From NCBI RefSeq assembly GCF_000281085.1, contig NZ_AJWM01000048.1, positions 92,585-156,584 on the forward strand: 64,000 nt of DNA, read 5' to 3'. The notes below the pieces were generated by a model. The model was not told where the DNA came from. It did no database searches and saw only the letters and a list, made by a program, of their open reading frames with translations. The stretch's first letter is position 1, and each line of letters opens with the position of its first letter. Below are positions 44,185 through 54,857 of the stretch, one piece after another. The translations under genes and the position numbers were made by a program. The DNA comes from Catenovulum agarivorans YM01. GTDB lineage: Bacteria; Pseudomonadota; Gammaproteobacteria; Enterobacterales; Alteromonadaceae.

Positions 44185-44203
44185 GGTTCAATTTAATTGA
44201 ACC
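44185..44203. promoter_or_regulatory. Palindrome upstream of the riboswitch
   Basis: GGTTCAATTTAATTGAACC is a perfect inverted repeat (8-bp arms, 3-bp centre). A similar sequence, GGTTCAATTTAATTAGACC, recurs at the end of the aptamer (44006-44024, read on the minus strand). It lies near the predicted transcript start and could be an operator or a 5' stabilising hairpin. Confidence 0.5.
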
Positions 44204-44219
44204 CCTGCAGTTATTTATC

Positions 44220-44236
44220 AGCATATACTATGCCAA
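44220..44236 (-). promoter_or_regulatory. Candidate sigma-54 promoter of the guanidine operon
   Basis: On the minus strand, TTGGCATAGTATATGCT has the GG-N10-GC spacing and a close match to the -24/-12 consensus (TTGGCA...TGC). The predicted start would be near 44210, about 40 bases before the aptamer. Nitrogen-limitation control by NtrC would fit, but no NtrC site was found by eye. A sigma-70 -10-like TAGTAT overlaps, so the call is tentative. Confidence 0.5.
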
Positions 44237-44395
44237 AGATGAATTAAACACTTTTTATTGGCTCTGTAGAATGAGGGTGTTTATTTAACGTAACATACAG
44301 CTAAAGTTGTCACTGTTTGGTGAATGTTTTTGGTGCGTTTGCATTGTATTGGTGCTTTGGCAAACAATAGGAAAATTTAGTTTGGGAGAATAACA
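44237..44395. other. Intergenic region before the flavin reductase gene
   Basis: Apart from GGGAG ahead of the 44396 start, I see nothing definite. A TTGTCA at about 44316 could be a -35 element but lacks a good partner. Confidence 0.4.
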
Positions 44396-45004
44396 ATGTT
44401 AATAGATTTAGCTAAGCTAAGTCCGACGGAAATCTATTTTTTAATGACACAAACGGTTGTGCCTAGGCCGGTAGCTTGGGTGTTAACGCAACATAAAAGT
44501 AAGCATTTCAATTTGGCGCCGTATTCGTATTTTACTGCGGTGAGCAGTGAACCGCCTTTATTAATGTATTCAGGTGGTAAAAAGCCAACGGGCGAGCTGA
44601 AAGATTCGATCGCTAATTTTGAATACAACAAACATTGTGTTGTGCATATTGCCTCTGCTAGTCAAGTGCAGCAAATGCAAGATAGTGCCAATACGTTGGC
44701 TGCTGAAGAATCGGAGATAGATGCTTATAATATTGAAACAACTGAGTTTGATGGCTTTCCACTGCCTAGGGTTAAAGATTGTCCAATTGCATTTGGCTGT
44801 GAGTTACATCAAACAATTGAAATGGGTGATAAACCACAAACTTTAGTTTTTGTTGAAATTAAACAAATATATATTGCCGATGACGTAGTGGGGTTAGACG
44901 CCAAACAAAGATTGAAAACCGATGTACTCAGAATAGACCCCATTGCCCGTTTGGGTGGGCGTGAATATGCCAACTTAAAAGAAATCGTTTTGGCAAAAAT
45001 TTGA
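44396..45004 (+). CDS. Flavin reductase-like domain protein
   Basis: This 202-aa FMN-binding split-barrel protein belongs to the flavin reductase-like family (PF01613). The N-terminal segment FLMTQTVVPRPVAWVLT, then FNLAPYSYFTAVSSEPPLLMYSGG, is typical of the subfamily often annotated 'flavin reductase family protein/DIM6-NTAB'. It may reduce free flavin for a partner monooxygenase; none is adjacent. GGGAG precedes the start. It sits 57 bases before dapB on the same strand, at the place where dnaJ is often found in related genomes. Confidence 0.85.
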   Translation: MLIDLAKLSPTEIYFLMTQTVVPRPVAWVLTQHKSKHFNLAPYSYFTAVSSEPPLLMYSGGKKPTGELKDSIANFEYNKHCVVHIASASQVQQMQDSANTLAAEESEIDAYNIETTEFDGFPLPRVKDCPIAFGCELHQTIEMGDKPQTLVFVEIKQIYIADDVVGLDAKQRLKTDVLRIDPIARLGGREYANLKEIVLAKI

Positions 45005-45061
45005 AATCTACAGTAGAGCGACTAAAATGCGCGCAGAATTGAATTATTAGGTAAAGTAAAA

Positions 45062-45859
45062 ATGACAAAAATCGGTATTTTCGGCGCAAATGGCCGAATG
45101 GGTCGTGCGTTAATAGAAGCGTGTGAACAAAACGAAGCGGTAACATTACATCAAGCATTTGTCCGTGAGGGCTCAGCATTTAATGGTATTGATGTAGGTG
45201 AAATTGCTGGTATTGGCAATTTAGGTTTACCTGCGCAAGTTTGTACTGATGCTGCTTCTGCTGACGTGTATATAGATTTTACTTTGCCGGATGCCAGCAT
45301 TAACAACATTCGTTGGTGTGTGGCTAATAACAAACCTATCATTATTGGTACCACGGGTTTTAGCAAAGAACAATTGGCAGAAGTAAAAGCTGCTGGTGAG
45401 AAAATTCCTGTTGTTTTTGCTGCAAATATGAGTGTTGGTGTTAATTTATTGTTTAAGTTGCTCGAAATGGCAAGTAAAGTCATGGGCGACTACACGGATA
45501 TCGAAATTTGGGAAGCGCACCATAGGTTCAAAAAAGACGCACCATCAGGCACTGCTCTAGCTTTAGGTCAAGTTATTGCCGATACATTAGGCCGTGATTT
45601 AGACGAAAAGGCTATTTATGGCCGCGAAGGTAACACAGGCGAAAGACCGCGTGATGAAATAGGTTTTGCGACAATTCGCGCTGGTGACATAGTGGGTGAG
45701 CACACAGTGATGTTTGCCGATATTGGAGAGCGCATCGAAATAACCCATAAAGCTTCTAGCCGTTTAACTTTTGCAAAAGGCGCAGTAAGAGCGGCACATT
45801 GGTTGAGTGATAAACCAACAGCGCTTTACGATATGCAAGACGTTTTAGGCTTGAAGTAA
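45062..45859 (+). CDS. dapB: 4-hydroxy-tetrahydrodipicolinate reductase
   Basis: This NAD(P)H-dependent enzyme acts in the lysine and meso-diaminopimelate pathway. The nucleotide loop [13 protein letters not shown] is at residues 5-17. The catalytic/substrate segment [17 protein letters not shown] is near 152, with the conserved His-His and Lys. The length of 265 aa is slightly shorter than the E. coli enzyme but complete. It starts the conserved dapB-carA-carB block. Confidence 0.96.
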   Translation: MTKIGIFGANGRMGRALIEACEQNEAVTLHQAFVREGSAFNGIDVGEIAGIGNLGLPAQVCTDAASADVYIDFTLPDASINNIRWCVANNKPIIIGTTGFSKEQLAEVKAAGEKIPVVFAANMSVGVNLLFKLLEMASKVMGDYTDIEIWEAHHRFKKDAPSGTALALGQVIADTLGRDLDEKAIYGREGNTGERPRDEIGFATIRAGDIVGEHTVMFADIGERIEITHKASSRLTFAKGAVRAAHWLSDKPTALYDMQDVLGLK

Positions 45860-46025
45860 AGATTAAACTTATAATTTTGTCTGTTTTAGGTTTTTTTTGT
45901 GCTTAAACGACTATTTGTCATGGTTTTGCAATTTTTATTAGCAAAAAAGAATGAATTCATCTAAAATAGACAAGATTTATCTGCAGCGAATTGAAAGTTC
46001 GCTCTCATTCACATTCAAAGAATTT

Positions 46026-46065
46026 CAAGAACGGGTTGCTGTTGTTCAAATGGCTCCCGTTTTTT
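46026..46065 (+). terminator. Candidate attenuator in the carA leader
   Basis: AAGAACGGG and CCCGTTTTT form a 9-bp stem including one G-T pair, with a 20-nt loop, and the 3' side is itself the T run (46060-46065). It ends only about 7 bases before the carA ribosome site AGGAGGT. That position suits transcription attenuation of carAB. A five-codon frame ATG GCT CCC GTT TTT TAA overlaps it (46050-46067), probably by chance. The remaining leader (45860-46025) holds the 10-bp palindrome ATGAATTCAT (45951-45960) but no convincing ARG box. Confidence 0.6.
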
Positions 46066-46083
46066 AATGTTCAGGAGGTCGTT

Positions 46084-47211
46084 TTGGCTGAAACCGCCTT
46101 GCTAGTGCTACAAGATGGCACTGTATTCAAGGGCACCTCAATTGGTGCTGAGGGGATGTCTGTTGGTGAAGTAGTATTTAATACTTCTATGACAGGTTAT
46201 CAGGAAATATTAACCGATCCATCCTATGCTGAGCAGATCGTAACTTTAACCTATCCTCATATTGGTAACACAGGTACCAATGCAGAAGATGAAGAGTCTG
46301 CAAACATTTGGGCTAAAGGCTTAGTTATTCGCGATCTTCCACTACTAGCTTCAAACTTCAGAAATCAACAAAGCTTATCAGAATATTTGCAAGCGCGCGG
46401 TATCGTAGCAATCGCAGATATAGATACACGTCGTTTAACACGTGTTTTACGAGAAAAGGGCGCACAGAACGGCGCAATTATTGTTGGCGATGACGCTGAA
46501 AAAGCATTAGCGGCTGCAAAAGCTTTCCCTGGTTTGAAAGGCATGGATTTAGCCAAAGAAGTAACAGTATCTGAAAGCTACCAATGGAATGAAAAAACTT
46601 GGCAGTTAGGCGAAGGCCACCAAGTTCAAACTGAAAAACAGTTTAAAGTAGTTGCATATGACTTTGGGGTAAAACGTAACATTTTACGCATGTTGGCTGA
46701 CCGCGGTTGTGACTTAACAGTTGTGCCAGCTCAAACACCAGCAAGTGAAGTGTTGGCAATGAACCCAGACGGAATTTTCTTATCAAATGGACCTGGTGAC
46801 CCAGAACCATGTGATTATGCAATTGCCGCAATTAAACAAATTCTTGAAACAGACATTCCTGTATTTGGAATTTGTTTAGGTCACCAATTGTTGGCATTAG
46901 CCAGCGGTGCACAAACTCAAAAAATGAAGTTCGGCCACCATGGTGCTAACCACCCAGTGCAAGACATCGAGTCGGGTGTGGTTATGATTACCAGCCAAAA
47001 CCATGGTTTTGCGGTTGATGAAGCTTCATTACCAGCAAACTTAGTTGCAACGCATAAGTCTTTGTTTGATGGTACTTTGCAAGGTATTCATCGCACGGAT
47101 AAACCAGCGTTTAGCTTCCAAGGTCACCCTGAAGCTAGCCCAGGCCCACATGAGGCGGCGGTTTTATTCGACCACTTTATTGAGTTAATGCAAGCTGCAA
47201 AAGCTAAATAA
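46084..47211 (+). CDS. carA: Carbamoyl-phosphate synthase small subunit
   Basis: This glutamine amidotransferase subunit feeds ammonia to CarB for arginine and pyrimidine synthesis. From the TTG at 46084 it is 375 aa and starts [16 protein letters not shown], matching the usual N-terminus. A strong AGGAGGT lies 4 bases before the TTG. The class I glutaminase triad is visible: Cys in [15 protein letters not shown] (about 261), then His and Glu in [13 protein letters not shown] (about 347-349). The open frame extends upstream to 45991 but would include the attenuator hairpin and is not believed. It is followed by carB 22 bases later. Confidence 0.95.
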   Translation: MAETALLVLQDGTVFKGTSIGAEGMSVGEVVFNTSMTGYQEILTDPSYAEQIVTLTYPHIGNTGTNAEDEESANIWAKGLVIRDLPLLASNFRNQQSLSEYLQARGIVAIADIDTRRLTRVLREKGAQNGAIIVGDDAEKALAAAKAFPGLKGMDLAKEVTVSESYQWNEKTWQLGEGHQVQTEKQFKVVAYDFGVKRNILRMLADRGCDLTVVPAQTPASEVLAMNPDGIFLSNGPGDPEPCDYAIAAIKQILETDIPVFGICLGHQLLALASGAQTQKMKFGHHGANHPVQDIESGVVMITSQNHGFAVDEASLPANLVATHKSLFDGTLQGIHRTDKPAFSFQGHPEASPGPHEAAVLFDHFIELMQAAKAK

Positions 47212-47233
47212 CGAGCCAGATAGAGAGACTGCA

Positions 47234-50200
47234 ATGCCAAAACGTACTGATATAAAAAGTATTTTGATTCTTGGAGCTGGCCCTATTGTTATCGGTCAGG
47301 CCTGTGAATTTGACTATTCAGGTACACAAGCCTGTAAAGCTTTAAGAGAAGAGGGTTATCGAGTTATCTTAGTTAACTCTAACCCTGCAACTATTATGAC
47401 TGACCCTGAAATGGCGGACTCAACTTATATTGAGCCAATTCATTGGGAAGTGGTTGCTAAAATTATTGAAAAAGAACGTCCGGACGCTGTATTACCAACT
47501 ATGGGTGGTCAAACCGCACTAAACTGTGCGCTTGATTTAGACCGCCATGGTGTTTTAGCTAAATTTGGTTGTGAATTAATCGGCGCAACAGCTGATGCAA
47601 TCGACAAAGCTGAAAACCGTGAGCGTTTCGACAAAGCGATGAAAAACATCGGCCTTGAGTGTCCGCGTGCTGAAACTGCGCACTCAATGGAAGAAGCTAT
47701 GGATGTATTATCACGCATCGGCTTCCCATGTATTATCCGCCCTTCATTTACTATGGGCGGCTCTGGTGGTGGTATCGCTTATAACATCGAAGAGTTTGAG
47801 GAAATTTGTACTCGTGGTTTAGACCTATCACCAACCAACGAATTATTAATTGATGAATCATTAATTGGTTGGAAAGAGTACGAAATGGAAGTGGTTCGTG
47901 ACAAAAAAGACAACTGTATCATTGTTTGTTCAATTGAAAACTTTGATCCTATGGGCGTTCACACTGGTGACTCTATTACAGTTGCACCAGCACAAACCTT
48001 AACTGATAAAGAATATCAAATCATGCGTAATGCCTCTATGGCAGTACTGCGTGAAATCGGCGTAGAAACCGGTGGTTCAAACGTACAGTTTGGTATCAAC
48101 CCTGATACTGGCCGTATGGTTATCATTGAGATGAACCCTCGTGTATCTCGTTCATCTGCGTTAGCGTCTAAAGCAACTGGTTTCCCAATTGCTAAAATCG
48201 CCGCTAAATTAGCAGTTGGTTATACGCTAGATGAACTAGACAACGACATCACAGGTGGTAAAACACCAGCATCGTTTGAGCCTTCAATCGATTATGTTGT
48301 AACTAAGATCCCAAGATTTAACTTCGAAAAATTTGCCGGTGCAAACGACAGATTAACCACTCAAATGAAATCTGTTGGTGAGGTAATGGCAATTGGCCGT
48401 AACCAACAAGAGTCAATGCAAAAAGCATTGCGTGGTTTAGAAGTGGGTGTAAGTGGTTTTGATCCAATTATCGATATTACCGACCCTGAAGCGAAAGCGA
48501 AAATTCGCCATGAGTTAAAAGAGCCAGGTGCAGAGCGTATTTGGTACATAGCGGATGCTTACCGTGCTGGTTGGACAACAGAAGAAATTTTTGCAATTAC
48601 CAAAATCGATAAATGGTTCTTGGTGCAAATTGAAGACATTATTAAATCTGAGCAAGCTATCTCTGATAAAGGTTTAGCTGGTTTAGATAAAGATTTCTTA
48701 TACAGCTTAAAACGTAAAGGTTTTGCTGATATTCGCATCGCTGACTTAATTGGTGTTGCTGAAAGCGAAGTACGTAAAAAACGTCAACAATTTGAAATCT
48801 TCCCGGTTTACAAGCGTGTTGATACTTGTGCGGCAGAATTCTCTACTTCTACTGCTTATATGTATTCAAGCTATGACGAAGAGTGTGAAGCGCAACCAAC
48901 TGATAAAGATAAAATTATCGTATTAGGTGGTGGCCCTAACCGCATCGGTCAAGGTATTGAGTTCGACTACTGCTGTGTACATGCTGCTATGGCATTGCGT
49001 GAAGACGGTTACGAAACCATTATGGTTAACTGTAATCCTGAAACCGTATCAACTGACTACGACACATCAGACCGTTTATACTTCGAGCCTGTTACTTTAG
49101 AAGACGTTCTTGAGATTGTTCGTTTAGAAAAACCTAAAGGTGTGATCGTTCAATACGGTGGTCAAACACCACTTAAACTAGCACGAGCTTTAGAAGCGAA
49201 TGGTGTACCTATTATCGGTACTTCACCTGATGCAATTGACCGAGCAGAAGACCGTGAACGTTTCCAACAAGCAATTGAGCGTTTAGGCTTAAAACAGCCA
49301 CCAAATGCAACGGTAAAAACAATGGAAGAAGCTTTGGCTAATGCAGCTGATATCGGCTTCCCATTAGTTGTTCGTCCATCTTATGTATTAGGTGGCCGTG
49401 CAATGGAAATTGTTTACGATATTAACGACTTAAAACGTTATTTGAACGAAGCGGTAAAAGTATCTAACGACTCGCCAGTATTGTTAGACCGTTTCTTAGA
49501 TGACGCGATTGAAGTAGATATCGACGCTATCTGTGACGGCGAAAAAGTAGTGATTGGCGGTATTATGGAACATATCGAACAAGCGGGTGTTCACTCTGGT
49601 GACTCAGCCTGTTCATTACCTCCATATTCTTTAAGCCAAGAAATTCAAGACGGTTTACGTGAACAAGTAACTAAACTTGCATTTGAATTAAACGTAATCG
49701 GCTTGATGAACACTCAGTTCGCAGTTAAAGATAACGAAATTTATTTAATTGAAGTTAACCCGCGTGCAGCACGTACTGTGCCGTTTGTATCAAAAGCGAC
49801 TGCTATTCCATTAGCTAAAGTTGCCGCACGTGTTATGGTTGGCCAGTCTTTAACCCAGCAAGGTGTAACTAAAGAAATTATTCCACCTTATTACTCAGTT
49901 AAAGAAGTGGTTATTCCATTTAACAAATTCCCAGGTGTAGACCCTATCTTAGGCCCAGAAATGCGCTCTACTGGTGAGGTTATGGGTATTGGTGATACAT
50001 TCGCTGAGGCCTTTGCTAAATCTCGTTTAGGTGCGGGTGATTCTGTGCCAAAAACTGGCCGTGTTTTATTATCTGTTCGTGACAGTGATAAAAAACGTGT
50101 TGCTGAGCTTGCAAAAGAGTTAACCAAAATTGGTTATCAAATTGATGCAACTAAAGGTACTGCGGTTATCATTGAAGAAGCGGGTATCGAAGTACGTACA

Positions 50201-50455
50201 GTTAATAAAGTTTCTGAAGGTCGCCCACATATAGTTGACCGTATTAAAAACGGTGAGTATACCTATATTGTAAACACCACAGAAGGTCGTCAGGCTATTA
50301 CTGATTCTGTACCAATTCGCCGTGGCGCTTTACGTTATAAAGTAAACTACACAACTACGTTAAATGCAGCATTCGCTACTTGTTTAGCGCATGAAGCTGA
50401 CGATAGAAATGTGGTTAACTCTGTACAGTCGTTACATCAAAGGGTAGAAGCATGA
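47234..50455 (+). CDS. carB: Carbamoyl-phosphate synthase large subunit
   Basis: This 1073-aa subunit makes carbamoyl phosphate in two ATP-dependent steps. The two homologous halves are each an ATP-grasp: [23 protein letters not shown] starts the first and [22 protein letters not shown] the second, near residue 557. The C-terminal allosteric domain (about 935-1073) is present. It overlaps greA by four bases (ATGA). Confidence 0.97.
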   Translation: MPKRTDIKSILILGAGPIVIGQACEFDYSGTQACKALREEGYRVILVNSNPATIMTDPEMADSTYIEPIHWEVVAKIIEKERPDAVLPTMGGQTALNCALDLDRHGVLAKFGCELIGATADAIDKAENRERFDKAMKNIGLECPRAETAHSMEEAMDVLSRIGFPCIIRPSFTMGGSGGGIAYNIEEFEEICTRGLDLSPTNELLIDESLIGWKEYEMEVVRDKKDNCIIVCSIENFDPMGVHTGDSITVAPAQTLTDKEYQIMRNASMAVLREIGVETGGSNVQFGINPDTGRMVIIEMNPRVSRSSALASKATGFPIAKIAAKLAVGYTLDELDNDITGGKTPASFEPSIDYVVTKIPRFNFEKFAGANDRLTTQMKSVGEVMAIGRNQQESMQKALRGLEVGVSGFDPIIDITDPEAKAKIRHELKEPGAERIWYIADAYRAGWTTEEIFAITKIDKWFLVQIEDIIKSEQAISDKGLAGLDKDFLYSLKRKGFADIRIADLIGVAESEVRKKRQQFEIFPVYKRVDTCAAEFSTSTAYMYSSYDEECEAQPTDKDKIIVLGGGPNRIGQGIEFDYCCVHAAMALREDGYETIMVNCNPETVSTDYDTSDRLYFEPVTLEDVLEIVRLEKPKGVIVQYGGQTPLKLARALEANGVPIIGTSPDAIDRAEDRERFQQAIERLGLKQPPNATVKTMEEALANAADIGFPLVVRPSYVLGGRAMEIVYDINDLKRYLNEAVKVSNDSPVLLDRFLDDAIEVDIDAICDGEKVVIGGIMEHIEQAGVHSGDSACSLPPYSLSQEIQDGLREQVTKLAFELNVIGLMNTQFAVKDNEIYLIEVNPRAARTVPFVSKATAIPLAKVAARVMVGQSLTQQGVTKEIIPPYYSVKEVVIPFNKFPGVDPILGPEMRSTGEVMGIGDTFAEAFAKSRLGAGDSVPKTGRVLLSVRDSDKKRVAELAKELTKIGYQIDATKGTAVIIEEAGIEVRTVNKVSEGRPHIVDRIKNGEYTYIVNTTEGRQAITDSVPIRRGALRYKVNYTTTLNAAFATCLAHEADDRNVVNSVQSLHQRVEA

Positions 50456-50928
50456 ATCAATTTCCAATGACAGTTTTAGGTGCAGAAGCACTTAAAGCCG
50501 AACTTGAAGATCTTAAACGTGTTAAACGGCCGCAAATTATTGCGGCTATTGCTGACGCACGTGAACACGGCGATTTAAAAGAAAACGCTGAATACCATGC
50601 TGCACGTGAGCAGCAGGGTTTTTGTGAAGGTCGCATTCAAGAAATTGAAGCTAAGTTATCAAATGCACAAATTATTGATGTGACCAAAATGCCAAATAAT
50701 GGTCGAGTTATTTTTGGTGCAACCGTTAGTATTGAAAATGTCGAAACGGGCGAAGAAGTAACTTATCGCATTGTTGGTGATGATGAAGCTGATATTAAGA
50801 AAAAATTGATTTCAGTAAACTCACCAATTGCGCGTGCCATGATAGGTAAAGAAATCGACGATGCATTTACTCTAACAACACCTTCAAGTGAAGTAGAGTA
50901 CGAAATTGTTAAAGTTGAATATATTTAA
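50452..50928 (+). CDS. greA: Transcription elongation factor GreA
   Basis: This factor enters the RNA polymerase secondary channel to cleave backtracked transcripts. It is 158 aa. The N-terminal coiled coil has the acidic tip [20 protein letters not shown], including the family's active Asp and Glu, near residues 37-55. The C-terminal FKBP-like domain ends [35 protein letters not shown]. Translation is coupled to carB by the overlap. Confidence 0.97.
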   Translation: MNQFPMTVLGAEALKAELEDLKRVKRPQIIAAIADAREHGDLKENAEYHAAREQQGFCEGRIQEIEAKLSNAQIIDVTKMPNNGRVIFGATVSIENVETGEEVTYRIVGDDEADIKKKLISVNSPIARAMIGKEIDDAFTLTTPSSEVEYEIVKVEYI

Positions 50929-50947
50929 CGATAACGATTAGCGGATT

Positions 50948-50976
50948 AAAAAAGCCGACTTAATGTCGGCTTTTTT
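50948..50976. terminator. Bidirectional terminator between greA and yhbY
   Basis: AAAAAAGCCGAC, a TTAAT loop and GTCGGCTTTTTT make a perfect stem with A/T tails on both sides. It serves both convergent genes. Confidence 0.95.
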
Positions 50977-50988
50977 GTAGTTTGATGA

Positions 50989-51285
50989 TTAAGCTTTAGG
51001 AAGTGTGATCTTTTTCTCTTCCGAAGCCTTATATAAAATTAACGTATGGCCGATAGTTTGTACGTGAAAGGCTTGAGTTTCACGCACAATTGCGTCTATG
51101 ATGGCTTTTTTTAGATCGCGTTCATCGGTTGGAATTTTAACTTTAATTAATTCGTGATGGCTCAAAGCGTTTTCAACTTCAGCTAAAACGCCTTCAGTTA
51201 AACCGTTATTACCAAGTTGCACGACAGGTTTGAGCGAATGTGCTAAACCTTTTAAATATTGTTTCTGTTTAGTGGATAAGTTCAT
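50989..51285 (-). CDS. yhbY: Ribosome assembly RNA-binding protein YhbY (CRM domain)
   Basis: This small CRM-domain protein binds pre-50S ribosomal RNA. It is 98 aa from the ATG at 51285, with the classic start MNLSTKQKQYLKGLAHSLKP and the CRM loop VQLGNNGLTEGVL, where GxxG-like turns contact RNA. An open extension to 51336 lacks support. It is divergent from rlmE with an 83-bp gap. Confidence 0.95.
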   Translation of the reverse strand: MNLSTKQKQYLKGLAHSLKPVVQLGNNGLTEGVLAEVENALSHHELIKVKIPTDERDLKKAIIDAIVRETQAFHVQTIGHTLILYKASEEKKITLPKA

Positions 51286-51368
51286 ATTTTCACTTTTTGG
51301 ATGACAAAGCTTGAATTTTCGGTATTTTAACGCCATCTAAAGCGTATTACTAATTAAACCCACTTATA

Positions 51369-51998
51369 ATGGTACAGAAAAAGAAATCCGCCAGTAGTAA
51401 ACGCTGGTTAAAAGAGCATCACGACGACCACTATGTGCAAAAAGCACGCAAAATGGGTCTACGTTCTCGTGCTGTGTTCAAATTAGAAGAAATTCACAAT
51501 AAAGATAAACTGTTTCGCCCAGCTATGACTGTAGTGGATCTCGGTGCTGCACCGGGTGGATGGTCGCAATACGCTGTTGAGCAAGTTGGCCAAAAAGGTG
51601 ATGTGATTGCTTGTGACATACTCGAAATGGACTCAATTGCTGGGGTAGATTTCCTGCAAGGTGATTTTCGTGAAGAAGCTGTGCTAAATGCACTGTTAGA
51701 TCGTATACAGGGTAAGTGTGTTGATGTATTGTTGTCGGATATGGCGCCAAATATGAGTGGCAACGAAACGGTAGATCAGGCAAGATCCATGTACTTGGTA
51801 GAATTAGCACTGGATATGTGCAAACAAGTACTGAAAAAAGATGGTAAATTTGTAGTAAAAGTTTTTCAGGGAGCGGGTTTCGATCCATTTCTAAAAGATG
51901 TTAGAAGTGCATTTAAGCAGGTCAAAATTCGCAAACCAGATTCGTCGCGTGGCCGTTCACGTGAAGTGTATTTTGTAGCATCTGGTTTCAAATATTAA
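51369..51998 (+). CDS. rlmE: 23S rRNA 2'-O-ribose U2552 methyltransferase
   Basis: This heat-shock methyltransferase (FtsJ/RrmJ) of 209 aa modifies U2552 in the 50S A-loop. The SAM motif [18 protein letters not shown] is near residue 57. The K-D-K-E catalytic tetrad positions can be seen around [27 protein letters not shown] and SREVYFVA. There is no obvious ribosome site, as in some other species. It is followed by ftsH 21 bases later. Confidence 0.96.
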   Translation: MVQKKKSASSKRWLKEHHDDHYVQKARKMGLRSRAVFKLEEIHNKDKLFRPAMTVVDLGAAPGGWSQYAVEQVGQKGDVIACDILEMDSIAGVDFLQGDFREEAVLNALLDRIQGKCVDVLLSDMAPNMSGNETVDQARSMYLVELALDMCKQVLKKDGKFVVKVFQGAGFDPFLKDVRSAFKQVKIRKPDSSRGRSREVYFVASGFKY

Positions 51999-52019
51999 GT
52001 CGACAAAGAGGTTAGTGTC

Positions 52020-53978
52020 TTGAGTGATATGGCAAAAAACTTAATTTTATGGGTCGTTATTGCTGTTGTGTTAATGACCGTGTTTCAGAGTTTTTCACCT
52101 GGTGGTGGCTCTGAACGAAAAGTGGAATACAGCACCTTCGTAAAAGAAGTTGATCAAGGCATGGTGCGTGAAGTTAAAATTGACCCGCAGACAGGGGTTA
52201 TTATTGGCACACGCAGAACTGGCGACAAGTTTGAAACAGTCTTCCCAATGCGTGACGACAAAATTTTAGACGAATTATTAAATAAAAATGTAAAAGTAGA
52301 AGGCATCGAACCTGAAGAGCCTAGTTTACTAGGAACCATTTTTATTTCTTGGTTCCCTATGATTTTGCTTATCGCAGTATGGATTTTCTTCATGCGTCAA
52401 ATGCAAGGTGGCGGCGGTAAAGGCGCTATGTCATTTGGTAAAAGCAAAGCGCGCTTAATGAGCGAAGACCAAATCAAAACGACTTTTGCCGACGTTGCTG
52501 GTTGTGACGAAGCAAAAGAAGAAGTAACAGAATTAGTTGATTACTTGAAAGACCCAAGCAAATTCCAAAAATTAGGCGGTAAAATTCCTAAAGGCGTATT
52601 GATGGTGGGTCCTCCAGGTACAGGTAAAACTTTATTAGCTAAAGCAATAGCGGGTGAAGCGAAAGTTCCTTTCTTTACCATTTCTGGTTCAGACTTTGTT
52701 GAAATGTTTGTGGGTGTTGGTGCTTCACGTGTGCGTGATATGTTCGACCAAGCGAAAAAATCAGCGCCTTGTATCATCTTTATCGATGAAATTGATGCAG
52801 TAGGTCGCCAACGTGGTGCTGGTTTAGGTGGTGGTCATGACGAACGTGAACAAACACTTAACCAAATGTTAGTTGAGATGGATGGTTTTGAAGGCAACGA
52901 AGGTATTATAGTGATTGCTGCAACCAACCGTCCTGATGTACTTGACCCTGCATTATTACGTCCTGGCCGTTTTGACCGCCAAGTTGTGGTTGGTTTACCG
53001 GATGTTCGTGGCCGTGAGCACATTTTAAAAGTACATATGCGTAAAGTGCCTTTAGGTGATGATGTTGAAGCATCTTTAATTGCACGTGGTACACCGGGTT
53101 TCTCTGGTGCAGATTTAGCAAACTTAGTTAATGAAGCCGCATTGTTTGCTGCGCGTAACAACAAACGTCTTGTTTCAATGGAAGAGTTTGAAAAAGCTAA
53201 AGACAAGATAATGATGGGCGCAGAGCGCAAATCTATGGTGATGAGCGAATCTGAAAAAGAAATGACAGCTTATCACGAAGCAGGTCACGCTATTGTTGGT
53301 CGTTTAGTACCTGAGCATGATCCAGTTTACAAAGTCAGTATTATTCCACGTGGTCGTGCCTTAGGTGTGACTATGTATTTGCCTGAGCAAGACAGAGTAA
53401 GTCATAGCAAACAACATTTAGAAAGCATGATTGCGAGTTTATACGGTGGTCGTTTAGCTGAAAAAATCATCTATGGTATGGATAAAGTAACCACAGGTGC
53501 TTCAAACGATATTGAAAGAGCTACCGAAATTGCACGTAAAATGGTTACTCAATGGGGTTTATCTGAAACCTTAGGGCCAATTTTATATGCAGATGAAGAA
53601 GGTGAAGTTTTCATGGGACGTAGCTCAGCAAAATCTAAGAGCATGTCAGATGAAACCGCTAAAGCAATTGATGTTGAAGTGCGTTCAGTACTAGATCGTA
53701 ATTATCAATTAGCCGAAAGCTTGCTAAATGAAAACATAGATATTTTGCATACAATGAAAGATGCGCTAATGAAGTATGAAACTATTGATGCAAAACAAAT
53801 TGATGATTTAATGGCGCGTCGTGATGTACGTCCACCACAAGATTGGACTAAAGATCAAGACAACAAACCACCTAAATCAGGCTCTGATACTGCTACAGAA
53901 TCAAAAGCTGATTCTGCAGAACAAAGCAAACCAGAGCAAAGTGTTACGTCCGACACTGACGATTTAACCGCAAAATAA
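52020..53978 (+). CDS. ftsH: ATP-dependent zinc metalloprotease FtsH
   Basis: This membrane AAA+ protease degrades membrane proteins and LpxC, among others. Two membrane segments (about 8-26 and 102-124) flank a small periplasmic domain. Walker A GPPGTGKT is near residue 198, the second region of homology [22 protein letters not shown] near 305, and the zinc motif HEAGH at 419-423. The start is TTG at 52020 with GAGG upstream, giving [11 protein letters not shown]; an internal ATG at 52029 would give the MAKN form. The Lys/Ser/Asp-rich tail (about 610-652) is disordered. Confidence 0.97.
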   Translation: MSDMAKNLILWVVIAVVLMTVFQSFSPGGGSERKVEYSTFVKEVDQGMVREVKIDPQTGVIIGTRRTGDKFETVFPMRDDKILDELLNKNVKVEGIEPEEPSLLGTIFISWFPMILLIAVWIFFMRQMQGGGGKGAMSFGKSKARLMSEDQIKTTFADVAGCDEAKEEVTELVDYLKDPSKFQKLGGKIPKGVLMVGPPGTGKTLLAKAIAGEAKVPFFTISGSDFVEMFVGVGASRVRDMFDQAKKSAPCIIFIDEIDAVGRQRGAGLGGGHDEREQTLNQMLVEMDGFEGNEGIIVIAATNRPDVLDPALLRPGRFDRQVVVGLPDVRGREHILKVHMRKVPLGDDVEASLIARGTPGFSGADLANLVNEAALFAARNNKRLVSMEEFEKAKDKIMMGAERKSMVMSESEKEMTAYHEAGHAIVGRLVPEHDPVYKVSIIPRGRALGVTMYLPEQDRVSHSKQHLESMIASLYGGRLAEKIIYGMDKVTTGASNDIERATEIARKMVTQWGLSETLGPILYADEEGEVFMGRSSAKSKSMSDETAKAIDVEVRSVLDRNYQLAESLLNENIDILHTMKDALMKYETIDAKQIDDLMARRDVRPPQDWTKDQDNKPPKSGSDTATESKADSAEQSKPEQSVTSDTDDLTAK

Positions 53979-53989
53979 CAGCTTTAAAC

Positions 53990-54014
53990 AAAAAGCCCCT
54001 TAACGGGGCTTTTT
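53990..54014. terminator. Terminator after ftsH
   Basis: AAAAAGCCCC, TTAAC and GGGGCTTTTT form a strong stem-loop with a T run, 11 bases past the ftsH stop and 17 before folP. Expression of folP must read through or have its own promoter. Confidence 0.93.
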
Positions 54015-54031
54015 AATAGTTATACCCATTA

Positions 54032-54856
54032 ATGAAAATACAACAGCTTATTCAACAATCTTCTCGCCCGCTAGTCATGGGCATACTCAATGTTACGCCC
54101 GACAGTTTTAGTGATGGTGGCCATTTCCATTTATTAGATTCAGCCCTTATACATTGCCAACAAATGTTGGATTTAGGTGTGGATATTATTGATATAGGAG
54201 GAGAGTCAACTCGCCCGGGTGCTGAATATGTGCCATTAGAGCAAGAAATGCAGCGCGTTTTACCTGTGTTAGAGCGTATCAAACAAGAATTTGATACTTA
54301 TGTATCCATTGATACCTATAAACCTCAGTTGATGGCTGAAGCGATTAACTTAGGTGCAGACATGATTAATGATGTGCGCGCACTCGCTGAGCCTGAAGCA
54401 TTAAGTGTAGTGGCAGCTTCAGAGGTAGATGTGTGTTTAATGCATATGCGCGGTAATCCTCGTACCATGCAGCAAAACACTGAATACAGCAATGTTGTGG
54501 ATGAAGTAAACAACTTTTTGCAACAACGCATTCAAGCTTGTCTTGATATGGGTATTAAACCGCAGCGAATTTGTATTGACCCAGGTTTTGGTTTTGGTAA
54601 ATCGGTTGAACAAAATTATCAGATGTTGCTGCAGTTTGAACAGTTTCAACAATTAGGTTATCCGGTGTTAGCCGGTTTATCACGCAAATCCATGTTGGGC
54701 GCAGTTACGACAAAAGAGCCTGCAGAACGAATAGATGCCAGTGTTGCTGCTGCTACAATAGCGGCAATGAAAGGCGCAAATATAATAAGAGTGCATGATG
54801 TCGCGCAGACGATAGATGCTATGGCAGTAGTCGCTGCCACTTTAAAGGAGCAATAA
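54032..54856 (+). CDS. folP: Dihydropteroate synthase
   Basis: This joins p-aminobenzoate to the pterin pyrophosphate in folate synthesis and is the sulfonamide target. The TIM-barrel motifs are [16 protein letters not shown] (about 16-31), [12 protein letters not shown] (about 56-67), VSIDTYKP and DPGFGFGKS, then [11 protein letters not shown] near the end. The length of 274 aa is normal. It is 1 base from glmM, so cotranscribed. Confidence 0.96.
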   Translation: MKIQQLIQQSSRPLVMGILNVTPDSFSDGGHFHLLDSALIHCQQMLDLGVDIIDIGGESTRPGAEYVPLEQEMQRVLPVLERIKQEFDTYVSIDTYKPQLMAEAINLGADMINDVRALAEPEALSVVAASEVDVCLMHMRGNPRTMQQNTEYSNVVDEVNNFLQQRIQACLDMGIKPQRICIDPGFGFGKSVEQNYQMLLQFEQFQQLGYPVLAGLSRKSMLGAVTTKEPAERIDASVAAATIAAMKGANIIRVHDVAQTIDAMAVVAATLKEQ

Positions 54857-54857
54857 A

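Noticed and set aside
45951..45960. ATGAATTCAT as an arginine repressor (ARG) box upstream of carA
   Set aside because: An ARG box needs TGAAT and ATTCA separated by about four bases over 18 bp, usually in pairs; this palindrome has no spacer.
45991..46083. 31-codon N-terminal extension of carA
   Set aside because: It includes the attenuator-like hairpin, and AGGAGGT with TTG at 46084 gives the normal CarA N-terminus.
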